64,000 nucleotides of DNA from Fusobacteriales bacterium. Its GTDB lineage: Bacteria > Fusobacteriota > Fusobacteriia > Fusobacteriales > Fusobacteriaceae. Below are positions 56,600 through 64,000 of this stretch, one piece after another (the stretch's first letter is position 1; every line of letters begins with the position of its first letter). The stretch spans positions 1 to 64,000 of the forward strand of contig JAICDD010000004.1 of NCBI GenBank assembly GCA_020063625.1, written 5' to 3'. The position numbers and the translations under genes are program-made. The notes under the pieces are model-generated. The model was given only the letters and a program-made list of their open reading frames with translations. It made no database searches and was not told the DNA's origin.

Positions 56600-57647
56600 T
56601 AACAATATAAAAAGAACATGGATTATTAGAAAAATAGCAGAATTTTCATCATATTATTTATTAGTATTTTTTATATATTTTGAATTAAATTATTTAAAAA
56701 TAAATTATTTTAAAGAGATATTTTTATTATTTTCACCATTTTTTATAGTAGGAAATATATTAGATAAAAGTCATAATAGAAATATAAGAAAGATATTACT
56801 TACTATAGCTGGACATTATACTTTTGTATTTATTTTTCTTGTATGGACACTGCCATTAATAATTATATTTAATATAAATTTAAAATATTATATAATATTT
56901 TTTATAATTTATAGTTTAGTATCATATATTAATAATAAAATAATTAAATTAAGGAACTATATATTATACAGTAAAAAAATAAAAAAGAATTATAAAATAC
57001 TTTATTTTTCAGATTTACATTTAAGTGAGCTAACTGATGAAAATAAATTAAAAAGAGTAATAAAAAGAATAAAAAATATAGACTGTGATTTTATTTTAAT
57101 TGGTGGAGATATATTAGATTATGATTATAATCTTATAGAGAAAAATATTATATTTTTATTAAAAGAACTTATAAGAGAATTACCAAAAAAAGTGTACACA
57201 GTAATAGGGAATCATGATATTTATGATAATTTAGAAAAATATAAAGAGTTTTGTAAATTAATAGGTATAAAAATATTAGCAGATGATATTTTAAAATATG
57301 AAGAATTAAATATTTTAGGAAGAAAAGAGAGACATTTAAATAGAAAAGAGTTAAGAGAATTTAATCTTGATAAAGAAAAATATAATATTTGTATAGAACA
57401 TAGCCCCATAACAAGGAAAGAAGTGTTGGATTATGATATAGATTTATATTTAGCAGGTCATACGCATGCAGGGCAAATATTTCCTATAAATATATTGTAT
57501 AAAATTATTTATAAAAAAATATATGGTCATTTTAAAGAAAAAGAAAAAGATTTTATAATATCAAGTGGAATAGGAAATGGATTTATGAAATATAGAAATA
57601 TGAATAGACCAGAACTTATATTAATAGAGATAAAAGTGGGAGAATAA
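56586..57647 (+). CDS. Membrane-anchored metallophosphoesterase
   Basis: 353 residues. Four hydrophobic segments in the first 130 residues (LLVFFIYFELNYL, IFLLFSPFFIVGNIL, TFVFIFLVWTLPLIIIFNI, YIIFFIIYSLVSYI), then a calcineurin-like phosphoesterase: FSDLHLS, IGGDILDYD, IGNHDIYD, CIEHSP and AGHTHAGQIFP, all metal-ligand motifs intact. It resembles YkuE/YaeI-type membrane phosphoesterases. It overlaps the Nudix gene by 14 bases. Natural substrate unknown (lipid-linked pyrophosphates or nucleotides are typical). Confidence 0.88.
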   Translation: MKLDNNNIKRTWIIRKIAEFSSYYLLVFFIYFELNYLKINYFKEIFLLFSPFFIVGNILDKSHNRNIRKILLTIAGHYTFVFIFLVWTLPLIIIFNINLKYYIIFFIIYSLVSYINNKIIKLRNYILYSKKIKKNYKILYFSDLHLSELTDENKLKRVIKRIKNIDCDFILIGGDILDYDYNLIEKNIIFLLKELIRELPKKVYTVIGNHDIYDNLEKYKEFCKLIGIKILADDILKYEELNILGRKERHLNRKELREFNLDKEKYNICIEHSPITRKEVLDYDIDLYLAGHTHAGQIFPINILYKIIYKKIYGHFKEKEKDFIISSGIGNGFMKYRNMNRPELILIEIKVGE

Positions 57648-57672
57648 ATTATTTAATCTCCCACTTTTACTT
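57632..57672. terminator. Bidirectional terminator at the end of the helicase cassette
   Basis: AAAAGTGGGAGA (57632-57643) pairs with TCTCCCACTTTT (57657-57668). The phosphoesterase stop lies in the loop; the convergent XRE-TPR gene ends at 57672. Confidence 0.85.
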
Positions 57673-58955
57673 TATTTAAAAAGTTTTAAAAATCTTTCAA
57701 CTTCATAAAAATGGTTATTTCTATAATAAAAATCTATAAAATCCATATTTAACACAGCATGATTAGCATAATGTATTAAAGAATCAAAATAAATTTTTTC
57801 TAATTCTTTAACTTTTTTAAAGTCTTGACCTCCATATAATGAAAGTAAAGATTTAATAACTTTAGCTTTTATAGCAATAGATTCATTACTTAATGACTCA
57901 TCACATAGTTTTAATACAAATTCATAATGTCTTATAGCATCTTTAGCACTATTAACAACTCTATAAATTTCTGCAAAATTCATAATAGAATCTAATACAT
58001 GAGGAGCTGTTAAATTATCTTCATCTTCAATAGTTTTTAATAGAACTTTAGCTTTTCTTAAATAATATTTTAATTTAACATTATCTCCAGAATCTACTGC
58101 AAGAAGAGCTAATTTACTATTACATATAAGTTTTTGATTTGTATTACTAAATTTAATTAATAAACCTCTATAAATAGAGTTAGCTTTTTTCTTTTTACCT
58201 AGATTAATTAAACATTCAGCTTTTAAAAGTTCTAATTCAAATTCATCTTCAGGTGCATAAATATCTTTTTTTAATATTGAAATATATTCTAGTGCTTTTT
58301 CATAATTTTCAGTTTTTATATATAATAAAATAAAATTAAATAATATCTTTAATTTTTCATCAAAATTTAAATATTTTATTTGATTAGTAAGTAAAACTTG
58401 TAAATCTAAAAATTCAGAATATTCTTCGATAATATTATAAATTCTACTTAGATTACTAAGAATTTCTGAAAGACTATCATAATCTTTAATTTGAATAGCA
58501 TCATTTATAGTTCTTAAATAATAGTTTTTTGCTAAATTATACTCAAAATTATTATAAAAAATTTCAGCAATTTTTTTAAATATTCTAGTTTTATTTTTAG
58601 GAGAATATTCAGCAAAAAATACTTCTTCAATATCCTTTCTATAATTTTCAAACTCTTCATCAGTTAAATCATTATTTAATAATTCTAAATATTTGTCACA
58701 AAATTCAGTAATTTGCTCTTCTTTTGTTTTTAATAATTCTTCTTTTGTAACTCTTCTTTTAATACCTCTTTCTTCAAAAATTGTATTAAAATTTTCAACT
58801 ATAATATTTAATAAATTTTTACCTAGAGGTTTTGTACCTGTTTCAACCATAGCTAAATAACTTCTAGCTACTTTACCTCTAACTAATTCTTCTTGGCTAA
58901 TTTTGTATTTTTTTCTTAAATAAATAACTTTTTCAATAGTTGTCATTATTTTCAA
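57672..58955 (-). CDS. XRE-type DNA-binding protein with TPR-like C-terminal domain
   Basis: 427 residues. N-terminal helix-turn-helix (IEKVIYLRKKYKISQEELVRGKVARSYLAMVETGTKPLGKNLLNIIVENFN) followed by about 330 residues of helical repeats (AKNYYLRTINDAIQIKDYDSLSEILSNLSRIY; KDAIRHYEFVLKLCDESLSNESIAIKAKVIKSLLSLYGG). This layout recalls RRNPP regulators of Gram-positives that sense peptides through TPRs; no small peptide gene is visible, so sensing is speculative. TTG 58955 has good spacing from GGGTGA; ATG 58946 is alternative. Downstream of recR in the same direction, 19 bases away. Confidence 0.82.
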   Translation of the reverse strand: MKIMTTIEKVIYLRKKYKISQEELVRGKVARSYLAMVETGTKPLGKNLLNIIVENFNTIFEERGIKRRVTKEELLKTKEEQITEFCDKYLELLNNDLTDEEFENYRKDIEEVFFAEYSPKNKTRIFKKIAEIFYNNFEYNLAKNYYLRTINDAIQIKDYDSLSEILSNLSRIYNIIEEYSEFLDLQVLLTNQIKYLNFDEKLKILFNFILLYIKTENYEKALEYISILKKDIYAPEDEFELELLKAECLINLGKKKKANSIYRGLLIKFSNTNQKLICNSKLALLAVDSGDNVKLKYYLRKAKVLLKTIEDEDNLTAPHVLDSIMNFAEIYRVVNSAKDAIRHYEFVLKLCDESLSNESIAIKAKVIKSLLSLYGGQDFKKVKELEKIYFDSLIHYANHAVLNMDFIDFYYRNNHFYEVERFLKLFK

Positions 58956-58974
58956 TTTTCATCACCCTTTACAA

Positions 58975-59520
58975 TTAAATTTTAATTCTTCCTTCTCCCA
59001 TAGGAATACCACTAGCTATTTTAGATATTGTTATATCAAAATTTTTAAGTAATTTATTTAGATACATAGCAGTAGTTTCTCCCTCAAGGTCTGGATTAAG
59101 TGCTAAAATAACTTCTTTAATATCATTTTTTGCAACTCTCTCTATTAATTTCTTTATATTTAAATCATCAATGTTTACACCATTTAAAGGAGAGATTTTA
59201 CCATGTAATACATGATAAACTCCATTATAATTTTTAGCTCTTTCCATAGCGATAATATCTTTACTATCTTCTACAACACATATTACACTATGGTCTCTTT
59301 TTTGATTTTGACAAATATCACATATATCATCTTCACTAAAATTACCACAAATATTGCATTTTTTTATGTTTTTTTTAGCTAAAAGAATTGAATTTGAAAA
59401 ATTTTCAACCTCCTTTATATCCATATCAAGTATTGCAAATGCAAGACGAGTAGCAGTTTTTCTACCTATTCCAGGAAGTTTATTAAATTGGTCTATTAAG
59501 TTTTCTAAAGAATGTATCAT
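58975..59520 (-). CDS. recR: Recombination protein RecR (short C-terminus)
   Basis: 181 residues. Helix-hairpin-helix LPGIGRKTATRLAFAIL; zinc-binding cysteines CNICGNFSEDDICDIC; Toprim domain with VICVVEDSKDIIAMERA, GVYHVLHGKISPLNGVN and LALNPDLEGETTAMYL. The protein ends at ASGIPMGEGRIKI, where most RecR proteins continue about 15-20 residues (typically '...YADEVTLGRALEGRR'). No frameshifted continuation is visible. It acts with RecF/RecO in RecA loading. It lies 10 bases after the diguanylate cyclase gene. Confidence 0.93.
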   Translation of the reverse strand: MIHSLENLIDQFNKLPGIGRKTATRLAFAILDMDIKEVENFSNSILLAKKNIKKCNICGNFSEDDICDICQNQKRDHSVICVVEDSKDIIAMERAKNYNGVYHVLHGKISPLNGVNIDDLNIKKLIERVAKNDIKEVILALNPDLEGETTAMYLNKLLKNFDITISKIASGIPMGEGRIKI

Positions 59521-59530
59521 TATTCACCTC

Positions 59531-62500
59531 TTATAATTTACATGTTTCACTATATGTTTTTATATTATTTCTACCACTATTTTTAGCTTTATAAAGAGCA
59601 ATATCAGCTTTTTTTATTATATCTTCTAAAGATTCTTCGGGATTTGTATACATAGCTAGTCCAAAGCTAGCAGTAAAAGATATTTTAGTAGTAGAATTTA
59701 TATCTATTTTTAATTGTTCAATATTATCTTTTAATCGTGTTGTTAAATTAAGTGCTTCTTCAAAATCTGTTTCAGGAAGTGCTAAAATAAACTCTTCACC
59801 ACCATATCTTGCAAATATATCAGATTTTCTTATATTATTTTGTATCTCTTTTGAAAATTCAATTAATACTTTATCACCAATATCATGTCCATAAGTATCA
59901 TTTAATTTTTTAAAATAATCAAGATCAATTAAAACTATTGCTAAGTTATGGGAATAACGTTTACTTTGTTCTAGTATATGAGATAATATATCTATAAAAT
60001 ATCTTCTATTATAAATATTAGTTAATCCATCATAATTTGCAAATTTTGATATATTTCTATATTGAGTAGCATTAATAACACTTATTATTGCTTGTTTTAA
60101 TATTTTTTCTAGTTTTTTTATATTTTTTTTATTATATTTATTGCCATTAGGGACTATTAATGCTCCTTTAAATTTATCAGGAATTAAAAAGTCTATTCTA
60201 CTTCCTTTATATTCTGTATATGATTTATAAAATAATTTTTCTTCATTTGATAGTTTTTCAAGAGATAAGTTTTTATCAAAAATATCAATATTAACTTTTT
60301 CGTCAGATTCAGTGCTATAAAGTTTATTAGTAGAATATTTATATATAAATTTGATACATTTATTATTAATGCTTAATATTAAAATATTTTCATTATTTTC
60401 AAATGTTTCACACAGTTTTTTTAAAAAATCGTGTATAACAGTATCTAAATCAAGAGAAGTACTTAATAATAAAGATAAATTTGACAGTTTATTTTCTAAT
60501 TTTAATTCTTTAATTTTAATAAAATAATTAATACTATAAATAATTATAAATATGAATATTAAGATTAGTATTAAAATAAAATATTTATTATAATAAAATG
60601 GATATTTTATATTTAGATTAATAGTAGAAACCTTACTAGATAAAATACCATTATTATCAATATAACTTATGTTTAATTTATATTTTCCAGCAGGAAGATT
60701 AGTATATTTTATTTTATTATAATTTCCAATATTTTTCCAAAATTTATCATATCCTTCAAGTTTTATCATATAATTATAGTTTTTATTTTTTTTATATTCA
60801 AGTATAGCAAAAGATATTTCAAAATTATTATCAGCTTTAGTTATAGTAATATCTTTTTTATATGTTATATCTATAGTTTTATTACTATTTAATAAATTTA
60901 ATTCTCTAAAAATTATTTTAGATTTATTATTTTTAATTATTAGATTAATAGGATTAAATTTTATATATCCATCTTCTCCTGCTAAAAATATAGTGTTATT
61001 ATAATAAAATAGATGATTGTATTTAGTATTTAATAATCCATCTTCTGATGTAAAAGTAAATATAACATCATTAAATATACTATATTTTAATAAATTAGTA
61101 ATATTAATAAGCCAAATATTATTATTAATAAATAAAATATCATCTATCTGTTTTCCAATAATTTTTTTAGAAATAAGTGATAGATTATTATCTATTAAAT
61201 CTAAATTTAATAAACCAGCACTTAAAGAGGTTAAATATATATTATTATTTTTTATGTAATATGAGGTAATATCTTTTATAAGATAAGTTTTAGTGTCTAT
61301 TCTTAATTTATTATGTATTTTAAATTGTTTTTTTAAAATATCATATTCAACAAAACCAACATTTTTTACTATCATAAATAGAGAATGTTTGGATATTTTA
61401 AAATTTGAATATATTCTTTTTCCTGTAAACATAGAATCTATTGGAAAAAGATTATCAAGTGATTTAAAATCATTAGTAGTCAAATCTATTTCATAAAAAT
61501 CATTTTCAGTAGATAAAAATAAGCTGTTTTTATAAATATCTAATGAAATTATTTTTTCTCTTAATATTTCTGTTTTAAGAATTAAAAAAGTTTCAGGATC
61601 AAGAAAATAAATTTTATTTTCATTATATGCAATAATTTTATCATGAGTAATTTTTAAATCAATTATTTTATCAAAAATAATTTCTTCATCATTTATAAAT
61701 AACCCATTATCTGTAGCTATAAAAATATTATTTTGTTTTAAATAAATTTTATTAACATTTTGATAATTTTGAGTAATATCAAAATTGTCATTAGCAATAT
61801 TTTTATAATAAACTCCTTCGTTTTTTACAGAAAACCAAAGAATATTGTTTTCAGTTTCATATATATCTTTAACTATTTTATTTGAAAATAAATTTAGCAA
61901 ATTATCTTTTATGAAGTAAAGTCTTTTATTACCTGCTAGCCAAATTTTATTATTAGAATCAATATAAATTTTATTGAGTGTATCATCTAAATAAATTTTA
62001 TTTTTAATATTACCATTGATATCAATAAAGTATATATTATTCTCACTATAAAAAACAATATTATTTTTAAAAGAATAGATATTATCAATATTATTAAAAT
62101 CACCTATTTTTTTTAACGTGTAGTCAGTAGTATTTAAAATATATAACCCTTTGTCAGTAGCTAATAATAAAGAGGTATTATTATAAAAAATAAAATCATT
62201 AATAGGTAAATCATCAAATTTTGAAATAATATGACTATTTTTTGTAAAATCAATTAATATTTTTAATCCTTTATCAGTAGCAATGAAAATATTATTATTT
62301 TTTACTAATAATTTTTTAGAATTAAAAAGCTCTCTTTGTCTAATATTAATAGGAATAGTAAAAAATTTATCTTCAATTATATTGTAGAATATAATATTTT
62401 CTTTACAGAGCATAATCATAAATTCATTATAATTTACAATGCTATAGATATTATTAACAGGAATTGAATTTTTATCGAAAATATTCACTTGAAAATTTTT

Positions 62501-62695
62501 AAAATTATAACCATCATAGCTAGATAAACCATTATCAGTGGCAAACCAGATGATTGAGTTAGAATCACTAGTTATAGAATTTATATTATTAGATAGTAGT
62601 CCAGATTTAAAGTCAAGTTTTTCAAAATCTAGAAAATTACTATAACCAAATATCATATTATATATTAAGAAAAAAATAAAAATCAAATTTTTCAT
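59531..62695 (-). CDS. Two-component-regulator-type propeller protein with diguanylate cyclase domain
   Basis: About 1054 residues. Signal peptide, then two blocks of propeller repeats with the motif NSITSDSNSIIWFATDNGLSSYDG and variants (IWLAG, IFIATDNGLF), a Y_Y_Y-like domain (FEISFAILEYKKNKNYNYMIKLEGYDKFW...LPAGKYKLNI), and a membrane helix (YFILILILIFIFIIIYSINYF). A GAF-like region and a GGDEF domain (from about 900) follow. RYGGEEF is intact and RKSD five residues upstream matches the c-di-GMP inhibitory I-site, so an active, feedback-inhibited cyclase is likely. ATG 62695 follows GGAGG. Leads recR in the same operon. Confidence 0.88.
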   Translation of the reverse strand: MKNLIFIFFLIYNMIFGYSNFLDFEKLDFKSGLLSNNINSITSDSNSIIWFATDNGLSSYDGYNFKNFQVNIFDKNSIPVNNIYSIVNYNEFMIMLCKENIIFYNIIEDKFFTIPINIRQRELFNSKKLLVKNNNIFIATDKGLKILIDFTKNSHIISKFDDLPINDFIFYNNTSLLLATDKGLYILNTTDYTLKKIGDFNNIDNIYSFKNNIVFYSENNIYFIDINGNIKNKIYLDDTLNKIYIDSNNKIWLAGNKRLYFIKDNLLNLFSNKIVKDIYETENNILWFSVKNEGVYYKNIANDNFDITQNYQNVNKIYLKQNNIFIATDNGLFINDEEIIFDKIIDLKITHDKIIAYNENKIYFLDPETFLILKTEILREKIISLDIYKNSLFLSTENDFYEIDLTTNDFKSLDNLFPIDSMFTGKRIYSNFKISKHSLFMIVKNVGFVEYDILKKQFKIHNKLRIDTKTYLIKDITSYYIKNNNIYLTSLSAGLLNLDLIDNNLSLISKKIIGKQIDDILFINNNIWLINITNLLKYSIFNDVIFTFTSEDGLLNTKYNHLFYYNNTIFLAGEDGYIKFNPINLIIKNNKSKIIFRELNLLNSNKTIDITYKKDITITKADNNFEISFAILEYKKNKNYNYMIKLEGYDKFWKNIGNYNKIKYTNLPAGKYKLNISYIDNNGILSSKVSTINLNIKYPFYYNKYFILILILIFIFIIIYSINYFIKIKELKLENKLSNLSLLLSTSLDLDTVIHDFLKKLCETFENNENILILSINNKCIKFIYKYSTNKLYSTESDEKVNIDIFDKNLSLEKLSNEEKLFYKSYTEYKGSRIDFLIPDKFKGALIVPNGNKYNKKNIKKLEKILKQAIISVINATQYRNISKFANYDGLTNIYNRRYFIDILSHILEQSKRYSHNLAIVLIDLDYFKKLNDTYGHDIGDKVLIEFSKEIQNNIRKSDIFARYGGEEFILALPETDFEEALNLTTRLKDNIEQLKIDINSTTKISFTASFGLAMYTNPEESLEDIIKKADIALYKAKNSGRNNIKTYSETCKL

Positions 62696-62786
62696 AGCTA
62701 CCTCCAATTATATATTAAATGATAATAAAAAAGTCCAAAAAGTTAAAAATAAAATTATATATTTTTATAAAATATTGCCCTAATAT

Positions 62787-62815
62787 ATTATAATACATTT
62801 TTGTGTAAATTTGAA
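62787..62815 (-). promoter_or_regulatory. Promoter of the propeller/GGDEF-recR-XRE operon
   Basis: Minus strand TTCAAA (62815-62810), 17-base spacer, TATAAT (62792-62787), about 90 bases before the ATG and just past the pyruvate kinase terminator. Confidence 0.6.
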
Positions 62816-62816
62816 T

Positions 62817-62844
62817 AAAAAAAAGGTGGAATTTCCACCTTTTT
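62817..62844 (-). terminator. Terminator after pyruvate kinase
   Basis: Minus strand AAAAGGTGGA / TCCACCTTTT with a 3-4 base loop, followed by TTTT, 26 bases downstream of the pyk stop. Confidence 0.88.
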
Positions 62845-62869
62845 AGTTAAAATATATAAAAATTTTTAA

Positions 62870-64000
62870 TTATTTTTCTAAAGTTTCTATTTTGATGCTA
62901 TTTGTAGTTCCTTCTTCAGTGTTTGCTCCAGAAGTAAATACTAAAACATCACCTGTAGCTAATAAATCAGATTTTTTAGCTATTTCTAATCCTTTTTTGT
63001 AGAAATCTTCAGCTGAAGTTATAGAATCTACAACAAATGGATAAACTCCTCTAGTTATCATTAATTGTCTAGCTGTTTGTTCATTTGTAGTTATAGCAAA
63101 AATCATTGCAGTTGGGAATGATTTTCTTAAGTTTCTAGCTGTAGTTCCTGTTTCAGTTAAAGCAAATATAGCTTTAGCTCCTAAATTTTCAGCAACTTCT
63201 ACAGCACCTTTAGCAACAGCTTCAGTTAATGTAGCATCAGCTTCATAGTATAAAGGTCCAAATTTTTCTAATTCTTTATCTGTTCTTTCACAAATTCTTG
63301 CCATAGTTTGTACAGCTAATTCAGGATATTTACCTTTTGCAGATTCTCCAGAAAGCATTACAGCATCTGTACCATCTAATATAGCGTTAGCAACGTCTCC
63401 AGCTTCAGCTCTTGTAGGTCTAGGATTTCTAATCATAGAATCTAACATTTGAGTAGCTGTAATTACTATTTTACCAGCTTCATTACATTTTTCTATCATC
63501 ATTTTTTGAGCAAAAGGAACTTCTTCTACAGGAATTTCTACTCCTAAATCTCCTCTAGCTACCATGATTCCATCTGATAATTCTAATATTTCATCAAAGT
63601 TATCTAATCCTTCTTGATTTTCTATTTTAGAGATTATTTTTATGTTTTCTCCACCATTAGCATCTAATATTTCTCTTACTTCTTTTACGTCAGAAGCTTT
63701 TCTTATAAATGAAGCTGCAACAAAATCTACACCTTGTTCACAACCAAATTTTAAATCTGATTTATCTTTTTCAGCAAGTGCTGGTAAGTTAACAGATACA
63801 CCAGGTAAGTTAACTCCTTTTTTCTCTCCTAATTCACCAGTGTTGTTTACCACACATTTAACTTCTGTATCAGTAGTTTCTTTTACTGTAAGTCCTATTA
63901 AACCATCATCTAATAATACAGTATCTCCAGGTTTTAAATCTTTTGCAAAGTTTTCATAAGTAACAGCAACTATATTTTTATTACCAACTACAGATTGATC
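62870..64000 (-). CDS. pyk: Pyruvate kinase, C-terminal part (runs off the right edge)
   Basis: The frame is open to the window end; the track start at 63853 is only an internal GTG (in [12 protein letters not shown]). About 376 residues are visible: the B-domain region ([19 protein letters not shown]), [54 protein letters not shown], and the signature [42 protein letters not shown], then the C-terminal regulatory domain. It makes pyruvate and ATP from phosphoenolpyruvate, feeding the pyruvate:ferredoxin oxidoreductase encoded in this window. Confidence 0.97.
   Translation of the reverse strand, partial: DQSVVGNKNIVAVTYENFAKDLKPGDTVLLDDGLIGLTVKETTDTEVKCVVNNTGELGEKKGVNLPGVSVNLPALAEKDKSDLKFGCEQGVDFVAASFIRKASDVKEVREILDANGGENIKIISKIENQEGLDNFDEILELSDGIMVARGDLGVEIPVEEVPFAQKMMIEKCNEAGKIVITATQMLDSMIRNPRPTRAEAGDVANAILDGTDAVMLSGESAKGKYPELAVQTMARICERTDKELEKFGPLYYEADATLTEAVAKGAVEVAENLGAKAIFALTETGTTARNLRKSFPTAMIFAITTNEQTARQLMITRGVYPFVVDSITSAEDFYKKGLEIAKKSDLLATGDVLVFTSGANTEEGTTNSIKIETLEK

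Noticed and set aside
62725-62760. AAGTCCAAAAAGTTAAAAAT as another copy of the nested palindrome
   Set aside because: Only one degenerate outer arm is recognisable and no complementary arm or inner hairpin follows.
62870-63853. Pyruvate kinase starting at 63853 as in the ORF track
   Set aside because: That start is an internal GTG; the frame stays open to 64000 and encodes the preceding conserved pyruvate kinase segment.

Overview
This is a very AT-rich window (strong A/T bias at third codon positions) with standard bacterial gene organisation. I infer a Gram-negative, anaerobic, fermentative member of the Fusobacteriota or a close relative. The reasons are low GC, pyruvate:ferredoxin oxidoreductase next to phosphotransacetylase/acetate kinase, an hrcA-grpE-dnaK-dnaJ locus under CIRCE control, a rimP-nusA-ylxR-infB-rbfA-recJ operon, and a predicted outer-membrane barrel ending in Phe. 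The assignment rests on gene content and composition only; no rRNA or tRNA gene is visible in the window.

Layout. 1-1704 (minus): lepB-rimI and the start of an unrecognised gene. 1866-6535: an orphan CheY-like receiver, an NhaC-family transporter behind a lysine riboswitch, and a chemoreceptor. 6575-13118: the heat-shock operon hrcA-grpE-ABM-dnaK, followed by an acetyltransferase, a LacX-like epimerase and dnaJ. 13306-23772: envelope and RNA housekeeping genes (yajC, amidase, GerMN protein, TPR protein with an Mrr-like tail, yqeK, rnr, a small unknown gene, DD-carboxypeptidase, tsaD, a secreted helical-repeat protein). 23839-30754: a secreted carboxypeptidase-regulatory-like protein divergent from a sensor kinase, then a DUF1537 kinase, a small membrane protein and ftsY. 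30936-36907: pta-ackA and pyruvate:ferredoxin oxidoreductase, the acetate/ATP branch of fermentation. 36984-38934 (minus): a YihY/BrkB membrane protein and an outer-membrane barrel. 39185-45432: the translation/transcription operon. 45478-52979: proteostasis genes tig-clpP-clpX-lon, then a flavin reductase, a 770-base noncoding repeat mosaic, and engB. 53148-57647: a three-gene cassette of PLD-helicase-DUF3427, Nudix and membrane metallophosphoesterase. 57672-64000 (minus): pyruvate kinase (cut by the window edge), a beta-propeller diguanylate cyclase, recR and an XRE-TPR regulator.

Two noncoding signals stand out. (1) A family of intergenic nested palindromes follows the 3' ends of several genes. 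An outer inverted pair resembling GGGAGACYGAAAAGTTA encloses an inner hairpin resembling AACGAGTCCTT/AAGGACTCGTT, and copies differ by paired substitutions that keep the inner stem intact. (2) The 51628-52400 region is a mosaic of CAC-word repeats (CACGAAGAACACAAAGG-like, CCACAGATGAACACAG-like) in both orientations, with other low-complexity blocks, and is clearly unlike the surrounding DNA. The adjacent helicase/Nudix/phosphoesterase cassette is the best candidate for an accessory, possibly defence-related, system.
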